DNA of 64,000 nucleotides, taken from Anaerolineales bacterium. Its GTDB lineage: Bacteria > Chloroflexota > Anaerolineae > Anaerolineales > Villigracilaceae. The notes beneath the pieces are model-generated. The model did not search any database and was not told the DNA's origin. It worked only from the letters and a program-made list of their open reading frames with translations. Shown here piece by piece: positions 25,005 to 32,038 of this stretch (within the stretch, counting starts at the first letter, position 1; every line of letters begins with the position of its first letter). A program made the translations under genes and the position numbers. The stretch lies in assembly GCA_020634885.1 (NCBI GenBank), contig JACKAW010000004.1, positions 310,001-374,000 of the forward strand. Reading direction: 5' to 3'.

Positions 25005-25032
25005 ATTATATAGACGTTTGTCTATTTGTCAA
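25005..25032 (-). promoter_or_regulatory. arsR promoter with operator in the spacer
   Basis: On the minus strand, TTGACA (25027-25032) and TATAAT (25005-25010) are both perfect, 16 bases apart. The spacer carries the inverted repeat ATAGAC-N4-GTCTAT (25010-25025), so ArsR bound there would block RNA polymerase. Confidence 0.85.
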
Positions 25033-25043
25033 GAGCTGAAAAA

Positions 25044-25841
25044 CTATTCCATCTCTCTCAACTTCACATATACGGCTTCCATTACGCCGCCTGCAATGGC
25101 GAGGGCTTTATCTGAAACGAACTTCACCATATTCGGGTCGTTGCGTGAATCAACATCGCCGATCTTCATGCCTTCGGTGATCTCCACCTTTGGGTGAATC
25201 AAACCGCGCAGAACGCCATCGAAGGGAGCGATTATTGGAGTGTCGTTCACTGTGGCTATGGTTTCGCCTTCTTTGCATAATTCGCCAATTGATTTTAGCG
25301 GGGTGAGCGTCCCTGCCATGGGTGATCGCAACACACGGCGTTTATCTCCATCGGGCTGGCGGCTATCCGATGCGGTTTGCCCTTCCCAATAGACCCTGCC
25401 GAGATTGTGTCCACGCATGGTTTCGATCACAGCGTGGCAATCCTCTCCGGCTGTAAACCCAGGTCCAAGTCCGATGTGAAGCGCGACATTAACCGGCAGC
25501 GGCTCAGGCTGCGATTTGGTCAAACGTGCATCGATCACAAAGGTCGAAGTTGGGCTCGTCAAAAATTGATTGTTGAGGATATTGGCGTTGGCGTCGATGA
25601 GGATCGGAATTTCACCCGCCTCTAACGTGACCTGGAACTGGTCGCCCGAAACAAGGCGGGATGTTACGCCTTCAACGGTTTGCGCCCCTTCATACACCGC
25701 TTCTGAAAATGAAACGGTACGCCGAACCGAAAGTGGAGCGCTGAGTTCCAGAATGGCAACTTGAAAGCCGACACGATGCAAGCGAAGAGCCACGCCAGAG
25801 GCGAGATCGCCCCCGCCGCGAATAAGAATTAATGGATTCAT
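25044..25841 (-). CDS. yqeB: YqeB/EF2563-type selenium-dependent molybdenum hydroxylase system protein
   Basis: The 265-aa protein matches the EF2563/YqeB family. It has an N-terminal LILIRGGGDLASGVALRL Rossmann-like segment, a central FVIDARLTK and LGPGFTAGEDCHAVIET, and a C-terminal biotinyl/lipoyl-like fold RSPMAGTLTPLKSIGE...APFDGVLRGLI. The family is a genomic marker of selenium-dependent molybdenum hydroxylases and is thought to help put selenium on the molybdenum cofactor. The biochemical step is not established. It is the last gene of an operon with DinB and two DUF1361 proteins. SelD and SsnA in the same window support the system. Confidence 0.82.
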   Translation of the reverse strand: MNPLILIRGGGDLASGVALRLHRVGFQVAILELSAPLSVRRTVSFSEAVYEGAQTVEGVTSRLVSGDQFQVTLEAGEIPILIDANANILNNQFLTSPTSTFVIDARLTKSQPEPLPVNVALHIGLGPGFTAGEDCHAVIETMRGHNLGRVYWEGQTASDSRQPDGDKRRVLRSPMAGTLTPLKSIGELCKEGETIATVNDTPIIAPFDGVLRGLIHPKVEITEGMKIGDVDSRNDPNMVKFVSDKALAIAGGVMEAVYVKLREME

Positions 25842-26563
25842 GTATTGTCCTGAGAAATGGATTGAGCGTGTTCTTGAAATAGCAGTCCAAACGAATATGT
25901 GGTGATGTAGATAAAGGCGAACAGGGCGGAAAATACGCTGATAAAGATAATGGACTGCATACTGGGATGCGAGGCGTAGTATAACATCTCGCGCATGCGT
26001 TCAAATGGATGCAGGATTACATCCCATGAGTTCCACCGTAAAAAGCGACCGATGTAAATACCTACGCCACAAAGAGCGCTGACGATTAATACGAATAACC
26101 AGCCCGCAATGCGCCCAAACGATCTTCGCACGATGTCATGCATGATGAATAGGGAGAATACACCGAGTAGAACCCCCGTCCATGCGAACCAATTGATAAG
26201 CAAAGTATCGTACCAAAGCGGAACATCTTTGATCTGATGTCTCAAGTGAAAGAGGTCGGTGAGAATATAAGGCGCATTTGGGAAGAATAGCAGCCAGAGA
26301 ATTGTAGCCAGCGGAAGGGTCAAGGCAACATAGCGGCGCTGACGAGAAAAGCTCGAAGCGATGTAGGACATTCCCAATGGCAGCCATGCAAGAAAAAGAT
26401 TCCATATAAGAAATGCGAAATCCAAGGTTCCGCTTATTTTTACGCGAACCTGAAATAGGATAACGGATACGAAGCTGGCTCCAGCCAGCAGCCCGATAAT
26501 GGTAAGGCGAAAACGAAATGGTTTTACCTGGTTTCCATAAAATTGCCTCAACTGTTCGATCAT
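25838..26563 (-). CDS. DUF1361 membrane protein (second of a tandem pair)
   Basis: I start at ATG 26563 because GGAGG precedes it; this gives 241 aa. About six hydrophobic helices are visible, with the DUF1361 hallmarks FLAWLPLGMSYIAS and LWLLFFPNAPYILTDLFHLRH, and GIYIGRFLRWNSWD near the end. The function of the family is unknown. It overlaps yqeB by 4 bases and is clearly a paralogue of the gene upstream. Confidence 0.8.
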   Translation of the reverse strand: MIEQLRQFYGNQVKPFRFRLTIIGLLAGASFVSVILFQVRVKISGTLDFAFLIWNLFLAWLPLGMSYIASSFSRQRRYVALTLPLATILWLLFFPNAPYILTDLFHLRHQIKDVPLWYDTLLINWFAWTGVLLGVFSLFIMHDIVRRSFGRIAGWLFVLIVSALCGVGIYIGRFLRWNSWDVILHPFERMREMLYYASHPSMQSIIFISVFSALFAFIYITTYSFGLLFQEHAQSISQDNT

Positions 26564-26633
26564 GACTGCCTCCAAAATTTTTCTTGTCATTGTAAGTATG
26601 AATACTTGCAAACCCTTCCAAAGACTGGCAGAT

Positions 26634-27383
26634 TTATCGAAGTGAAATGGCAGGCTGAGCGGGCGCTGCTTGTTCTGATATGCCGCCCGCACGGGTTGTT
26701 TGTTCTTGCAACATGTGACTGAAAGAATACAACAAGAGGAAGATGAAAAGGAAAAAGAAAGTATAGGCAACTGAGAAGACAGCAAGCCGCCTGCTCGGGT
26801 CAATTACGACGCCAAGGATTTCTATTGCGGTTTCGGTTGGGTTTTGCAGAATATCCCACGAATTCAAGCGTACAAAGCGCCCAAGGTAAATACCAAAACT
26901 GCTCAAGCCGGAAATAACGAGGACAAAAACCCAACCTAGCCAGCGATTAAATGTGCGCGAGATAATATCCTGCATCAGGTAGAGCGAGATCACGCCCAGC
27001 AGGGTTCCAGTCCATGAACACCAAACGACGATGATCACGTCGTACCAAAGCGGGGCTTCATGTCCGGTTCCACGGGCAAGGTCTTGCAGGTCGGTGAGCA
27101 TGTAGGGGGCATTGGGGAAGAAAAGCAGCCATAACATGGCAATGAATGGGATGGCAAGGTAAACCCAAACGCGCTTCCGCGAAAGGGCATGGGCAAAGTA
27201 GGCAAGGATGAAGGGAATCCACGCGAGGAAAAGATTCCAGATCAGCCCCGTATGGCGGGATGAATCGGTGTATACCACGCGTGCGCCAACAAGGGCAATG
27301 CACGCCGCGCACGCCAGGTTCAATAAGACAAAAACAGCAATGTTGTGCCGGTTGCGGTATACAAAGTTTTTGATGCGATTCAT
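26634..27383 (-). CDS. DUF1361 membrane protein (first of a tandem pair)
   Basis: The 249-aa product (ATG 27383, one base after the DinB stop) shares with its neighbour the blocks WNLFLAWIPFILAYFAHA, MLWLLFFPNAPYMLTDL and FGIYLGRFVRLNSWDIL. These Asn-Pro-Asp and Arg/Trp-Asp positions are the conserved polar residues of the DUF1361 family. It has about six transmembrane segments. The function is unknown; the tandem arrangement points to local duplication. Confidence 0.8.
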   Translation of the reverse strand: MNRIKNFVYRNRHNIAVFVLLNLACAACIALVGARVVYTDSSRHTGLIWNLFLAWIPFILAYFAHALSRKRVWVYLAIPFIAMLWLLFFPNAPYMLTDLQDLARGTGHEAPLWYDVIIVVWCSWTGTLLGVISLYLMQDIISRTFNRWLGWVFVLVISGLSSFGIYLGRFVRLNSWDILQNPTETAIEILGVVIDPSRRLAVFSVAYTFFFLFIFLLLYSFSHMLQEQTTRAGGISEQAAPAQPAISLR

Positions 27384-27384
27384 G

Positions 27385-27879
27385 TTATAGCTTCTTTCTG
27401 GTAAACAGGATGAAATCGAGATCGCCCGGAGAGGAACCGAGCTCGGTGAGGATGGCGGCAGCTTCACTGCGGTGCTGCATCCCATGGTTGACTACATGTG
27501 CCATGGATTCCCACAAGATATTTTCGTATTTGGCGCCTTCTGTACTGGCGTAATAAAATGGCGCGTTGAGCCTTTCTTCGCTCAAATTGCCAACAAACTG
27601 CATTAATTTTCCTTCCTCTTCCGACCAGCGCAGGCGCAGGGATTCGAAAGTGGGGAAGTCGTCTGGTTTGATGCGGGTGGCGGGTGATTCGCCGTTCCAG
27701 CGTTTGTGCCATATCCATTCTGCAAACAGAATATGCGTCAGCACGCCGCGCAGGTAGCGATGCGGATGTTCAGACGGTGCAAGAAATTGCTCTAGGCTGA
27801 GTTTGGCGGTTGCATCGAGAATGCGCCTGTTCGACCATTGGTTGTAACCGTATAGCGTTTGGATGTAGGAAATGTTCAT
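27385..27879 (-). CDS. DinB-family protein
   Basis: The 164-aa protein (ATG 27879 after AAGGAG) has a DinB/YfiT-type four-helix fold with the three metal-binding histidine positions in LTHILFAEW, AHVVNHGMQH and the N-terminal helix. DinB-like proteins bind a divalent metal; some are thiol transferases (bacillithiol or mycothiol dependent), others unknown. It heads the operon to DUF1361 x2 and yqeB. Confidence 0.8.
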   Translation of the reverse strand: MNISYIQTLYGYNQWSNRRILDATAKLSLEQFLAPSEHPHRYLRGVLTHILFAEWIWHKRWNGESPATRIKPDDFPTFESLRLRWSEEEGKLMQFVGNLSEERLNAPFYYASTEGAKYENILWESMAHVVNHGMQHRSEAAAILTELGSSPGDLDFILFTRKKL

Positions 27880-27902
27880 GTTTCTCCTTGCGGCTTGTGT
27901 GT

Positions 27903-27938
27903 AAAAGAAAATCCCCCGTAACATTTTGTTTACGAGGG
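27903..27938 (-). terminator. Terminator after the alpha/beta hydrolase gene
   Basis: On the minus strand CCCTCGTAA pairs with TTACGGGGG (one mismatch), followed by ATTTTCTTTT, right after the stop at 27941. Confidence 0.75.
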
Positions 27939-27940
27939 AG

Positions 27941-28816
27941 CTAGCGCTTCAAAAATTCTAACAGAATTTCGTTTACTTCGCTTGCGCGTTCATAGTGAGG
28001 AATGTGCCCGCAGTGTTCAAATGGATAAAACTCCGCATGGGGTATGGCTGCACAGATCGCTTCGCTATGCTCGAAAGGAACGGTTGCGTCCTGTCTGCCC
28101 CAAAATAAAAGCGTTGGTTTGTTCAGCCTTCCAACGCGCTTATAAGTTTCAATGAACGAATCCAGCATACCGTTTCGCATGGTGGATAGGATGGCGCGTT
28201 TAAAACCCTGGTATTTCATCTGGATGCTGTATTTCTTCTGGAATTGTTCAACCAATTCAGGTGTGAACAAGTCTGCAGCAATGCCTTTGACCATGCTCCC
28301 GCTTCCGAATAGACCGATAGCCAGTTCGCCAACCCCGGGCATTCTCACCGCCTTGAGAAAGGGCGAAAGCGTAACCGCTTGTGCGCCAGATGGGTCAATC
28401 AGGATATATCTGGAAATGTACTCTGGGTATGCATCTATGAAAGAAGCAGTGACCACGCCTCCCATGGAAAGTCCCACGAGGTTGATGTTTTCGTACTTCA
28501 GCGCATCCAATAGTTCTTTGAGCTGCTTTACGAAGAATGCCGCATTGTATTTTGCTTTGGGACGGTCTGAAAACCCGCGCCCGATCAGGTCGTATCGTAA
28601 TACGCGGAATCCCTGTTTGCTCAAAAACTCAAAGGTTGGGTCGTAGATGAAGTACGGGACGGAAAATCCATGCACAAGGACGATAGGCTTTCCGTTTGGA
28701 TCACCGCCTTCTTCGTAATGCGTCACGCCACTGGGGAGCTGTATGAATGAGCCCGGCAAACCTTTGCGTGTTTCTTCGTTCAGAGGGGTGGTTTCGTCAA
28801 GGTATGGGAAGGGCAT
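27941..28816 (-). CDS. Alpha/beta-fold hydrolase
   Basis: The 291-aa protein has the oxyanion region VLVHGFSVPYFI, the nucleophile elbow GLSMGG (Ser), a catalytic Asp in LFWGRQDATVPF and the His in EHCGHIPHYE. It is a soluble serine hydrolase of the alpha/beta superfamily. The substrate cannot be inferred. It is an isolated gene between two terminators. Confidence 0.9.
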   Translation of the reverse strand: MPFPYLDETTPLNEETRKGLPGSFIQLPSGVTHYEEGGDPNGKPIVLVHGFSVPYFIYDPTFEFLSKQGFRVLRYDLIGRGFSDRPKAKYNAAFFVKQLKELLDALKYENINLVGLSMGGVVTASFIDAYPEYISRYILIDPSGAQAVTLSPFLKAVRMPGVGELAIGLFGSGSMVKGIAADLFTPELVEQFQKKYSIQMKYQGFKRAILSTMRNGMLDSFIETYKRVGRLNKPTLLFWGRQDATVPFEHSEAICAAIPHAEFYPFEHCGHIPHYERASEVNEILLEFLKR

Positions 28817-28827
28817 TTGTGTAATCC

Positions 28828-28858
28828 TAAAAAATAAGGCGGGTAATAAACCCGCCTT
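28828..28858 (-). terminator. Terminator after the pyrophosphatase gene
   Basis: AAGGCGGG pairs with CCCGCCTT around a 7-base loop. On the minus strand it is followed by ATTTTTTAG. Confidence 0.85.
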
Positions 28859-28868
28859 GAAAGTGTTT

Positions 28869-30212
28869 TTATTTCTCTAATAAGCCTAAAACTGCGGGCA
28901 GTAATTGTTTCTTCCTTGAAACTACGCCGCGTGCCTCGCGTGTTCCATCTGGCAGGGGCGGGTAGGGCAGGTCGCTGAGAATGGGAGGCGGCTCAGAAGT
29001 GATCAGCAATCGGCTGGTTCCGCGTACCACATCTGTAACGAGCAGCATGGCAAAATCCAAGCCGCGTTTGTCTTTGAGTTCATCAAGGGCTTGGGTAAGA
29101 GGCGCAAGGTGTTCTGAAAGCTGCATGATGTCGGTCACTTCGGCTTGCGCCACAGCGAACTTGAAGCCGCCGCCTTCGAACGGTTTGATGTCTGTGCTGA
29201 CCACTTCTTCTGGCTTGCGGTTGGAGAGTCCGGCTCCGGCGCTAAGTACTGCCTTGCCATACGAATCAATGGTTTCGCCTTTGAGCGGACTTCCACCCAC
29301 AAAAGCCCAGCGGGCTAATCTTTCGGCGGCGGTTTTATCGCGTGCTGTCGTGGTGGGAGAGGTCAGGATGAGCGTATCAGATAAAAGTCCGGCAAGAAGC
29401 GCTCCTGCAATGGTGGGTGGCGCAGATAGCCCCGCTTCGGCGGTTTGTTCAGTGACAAGGGTCGAAGTCGAGCCGACTACATCCACTGTGAAGCGGATGG
29501 GTTGGTGTGTGTATGGGTTGCCGAGGCGGTGGTGGTCGAGTATTTCAAGCAGTTCGGCTTCATCCAATGCGGCAATGGATTGGCGCGGTTCGTTGTGGTC
29601 TACCAGAATCACTTTGATGCGGGGCGGTTTGAGAATATTGCGCTGGCGTGCAATACCAAGGTATAAACCGTTTTCATCCACAACCCAGTAGTCATCGATC
29701 TCGGCTCGCAGGATGCGATTCAATGCATCGCGGATGTGAGCATTTGCTTGAAATTTTGGGATGGTGGTGTCTGCGGCGGTGCTGCATTCCACTGACATCA
29801 TCTCACGCACTGTTGCATCGCCCGGGCGGGGTCCAAGTACGTCGCTAAAGTACTTAAAGAGGCTCATGCCGCTGATGAGCCCGAAAGGTGTTCCGTCTTC
29901 GTTGACGACGGGGGCAAGCCCGCCTGTGCGGCTGGCGAGTGTCCAGGCGTGCCCAAGCTGCGCATCTGGACGAATGGTATCAAGCCGGTTCATAACCGAG
30001 TCGAATCGGGGGGAGGCATCGGTAAGCAGGTAGGGCGCTTCAAGCCCAAGTGTTTTGAGTACCCATGAGGTTTGCGCATTTAGCGCTCCGGCGCGTGCAG
30101 CAATTGTGTTGACGTTATCTCTTTCACGTAATAGCCAGGCATAGCCCATTGCTGAGGCAATGGAGTCTGTATCGGGGTTAATATGTCCTACAACGTAAGT
30201 TTGATCTTGCAT
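28869..30212 (-). CDS. ppaC: Manganese-dependent inorganic pyrophosphatase with CBS domains
   Basis: The 447-aa protein is a family II PPase. The N-terminal DHH domain has VGHINPDTDSIASA with metal-binding His and Asp residues. A regulatory insertion of two CBS motifs (about residues 65-185; GLISGMSLFKYF and GIARQRNIL) follows, then the DHH motif in KVILVDHNEP and the DHHA2 domain with YPPLPDGTREARGVVSRKKQLLP. It hydrolyses PPi to phosphate; the CBS pair would make it adenylate-regulated, as in known CBS-PPases. Confidence 0.93.
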   Translation of the reverse strand: MQDQTYVVGHINPDTDSIASAMGYAWLLRERDNVNTIAARAGALNAQTSWVLKTLGLEAPYLLTDASPRFDSVMNRLDTIRPDAQLGHAWTLASRTGGLAPVVNEDGTPFGLISGMSLFKYFSDVLGPRPGDATVREMMSVECSTAADTTIPKFQANAHIRDALNRILRAEIDDYWVVDENGLYLGIARQRNILKPPRIKVILVDHNEPRQSIAALDEAELLEILDHHRLGNPYTHQPIRFTVDVVGSTSTLVTEQTAEAGLSAPPTIAGALLAGLLSDTLILTSPTTTARDKTAAERLARWAFVGGSPLKGETIDSYGKAVLSAGAGLSNRKPEEVVSTDIKPFEGGGFKFAVAQAEVTDIMQLSEHLAPLTQALDELKDKRGLDFAMLLVTDVVRGTSRLLITSEPPPILSDLPYPPLPDGTREARGVVSRKKQLLPAVLGLLEK

Positions 30213-30265
30213 TCTCGTAACTCTATCCTTTATTTTGGGCTTGAGACTGTATATCTTAACTCTGA

Positions 30266-31936
30266 TTATATCTCCCCTTTTTCGACCATGGCGAGGAAGG
30301 TTTTTAAAATATAGGGGTCGAAATGTTTGCCGGTTTGCTCCTTGAAGTATTCAATGATCTGTTCACGCGGCCATGCCTTATTATAGGGACGGTCAAAACT
30401 CAGGGCGTCCCAAACATCTGCCACGGCGAAAATACGGGCAGAAACTGGAATATCGTTTCCTTTTAGTTTTCGTGGATACCCCGTACCATCCCATTTTTCA
30501 TGGTGACAATATGGTATTTCAATAGCTTTGCTCAGGAATGGTATTTTTGAAAGGAGTTTGTATGCAGTTTCAGGGTGCTGCTCAATAATTAAACGTTCTT
30601 CAGGGGTAAGTTTGCCTGCCTTATGAAGGATTTCATCTGGAATGCTGATCTTGCCAATGTCGTGCAAGATTGAGCCTCTGCGGATATCTTCCAATTCTTG
30701 CTTATTGATCCCGACTTTTTGGGCAACCTTTAATGCCATTTCTGTTACACGGCGTGAATGCCCTTCGGTTTCTTTGTCTCGTAATTCGAGCGCCCGCGCC
30801 AGTCCTTCCAAGGTCACTTCATAGGCTTCAGCCAGTTCACGTGTACGGGCGTGTACCCGACTTTCAAGTTCTGAATTTAATTTTCGGAGAGCGCCTTCCA
30901 ATTCTTTCATTGCAGTGATATCGTGGCAAATGTAGATGCGTCCGATCATTTTGCTGTTTGTGTCATGTATCGGCCAGACGGTCATTTCGTAAAAAATTTC
31001 TTTGTTGCCGATCTTAAAGCTGGTTTCAGCTCGCGCGTAGGATACATTGACATACATTTTGATGGGGATGGGCGAATCGGTAAAAACATCTGCTGCGGTC
31101 TCGCCAATAACCTCTTTGGAACTCTTGTCCAGCAATGCAAGCATAGATGTATTGATATCGATGACCCTGTTATGTTTATCCAGAATGACCACGGGGTCTA
31201 CGATGGCTTCGAATACCCTGTCGCGCCCAACGGGCGCAACATCAAAAGTGCGGTAACGGAATAACCCCCATGCTGTGAGAAGACTGCCAATGAAAAAAGT
31301 TAACGGTGCGGGGTCGCGCTCAGTGCTGATCTGTATATTTAGTATTGCCAAGCCTGAGCCGAGTGCAGGGAATGCCAGCCCGAGTATGATCATCCAGACT
31401 TGTTTACGATAAAACCCGTGAGGACGAACGATCTTGATCGCCAGGAGGGAGAATGACCATAGGGTCACCAAAAAACTGTAAAATGCAAAAACACTTACAG
31501 TCGGTGTTATATCATATGTCAACTCGCTAAAAGGATGGGGCGGCAACAACCGGACGTTTTGATAAATTAAATGATGAAGAGGGTCGGTAAGGATCAGTGC
31601 GATAAAGACCAGCGGAATGATAAATGAGGCGGCGAAGATTTTTTTATAACTGGGTAATTTGTATTCTGTGTACTGGATAATAAATACCGGGATTGTAATG
31701 AGAACAATAACGGTGCATATCCATTCAAGTTTATCCCACAATATCTTGGTTTGAATATCTTTGCTAAGCATCTCAAAAATAAAGCCGGTAACCCAGAGTG
31801 CCTGAGCTGTTAGGTAAATGAAAAAAGTCAAAGCGCCTTTTGCCTGTCTTTTCCCCCAAACAAAAAACATTATCACCAGTCCCATGCTGAGTGATAAAGA
31901 ATAGAAGATAAAATGTGATACTTCGAGCTTTGTCAT
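30266..31936 (-). CDS. Membrane HD-GYP phosphodiesterase with 7TM and PAS domains
   Basis: The 556-aa protein has an N-terminal seven-helix region of the histidine-kinase 7TM type (residues 1-225). A PAS domain follows (about 235-345, RVIDINTSMLALL), then a coiled coil and a C-terminal HD-GYP domain. The HD-GYP domain carries RGSILHDIGKISIPDEILHK, a later HHEKWDGTGYPRKLKG and DVWDALSFDRPY. HD-GYP proteins hydrolyse cyclic di-GMP, and the 7TM and PAS parts sense a signal. All metal-ligand motifs look intact. Confidence 0.9.
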   Translation of the reverse strand: MTKLEVSHFIFYSLSLSMGLVIMFFVWGKRQAKGALTFFIYLTAQALWVTGFIFEMLSKDIQTKILWDKLEWICTVIVLITIPVFIIQYTEYKLPSYKKIFAASFIIPLVFIALILTDPLHHLIYQNVRLLPPHPFSELTYDITPTVSVFAFYSFLVTLWSFSLLAIKIVRPHGFYRKQVWMIILGLAFPALGSGLAILNIQISTERDPAPLTFFIGSLLTAWGLFRYRTFDVAPVGRDRVFEAIVDPVVILDKHNRVIDINTSMLALLDKSSKEVIGETAADVFTDSPIPIKMYVNVSYARAETSFKIGNKEIFYEMTVWPIHDTNSKMIGRIYICHDITAMKELEGALRKLNSELESRVHARTRELAEAYEVTLEGLARALELRDKETEGHSRRVTEMALKVAQKVGINKQELEDIRRGSILHDIGKISIPDEILHKAGKLTPEERLIIEQHPETAYKLLSKIPFLSKAIEIPYCHHEKWDGTGYPRKLKGNDIPVSARIFAVADVWDALSFDRPYNKAWPREQIIEYFKEQTGKHFDPYILKTFLAMVEKGEI

Positions 31937-31977
31937 GAAGAATGCGTGTCTTTGATGAATTATATCGCTCGTTAGCT

Positions 31978-32020
31978 GAAAAAAGACAGGACGCGGTGCA
32001 TTAAGTCCGCATCCTGTCTT
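31978..32020 (-). terminator. Terminator after the molybdenum hydroxylase gene
   Basis: AAGACAGGACGCGG pairs with CCGCATCCTGTCTT (one mismatch), followed on the minus strand by TTTTTTC, 18 bases past the stop at 32039. Confidence 0.85.
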
Positions 32021-32038
32021 AACTTGTTCTTGTATTTA

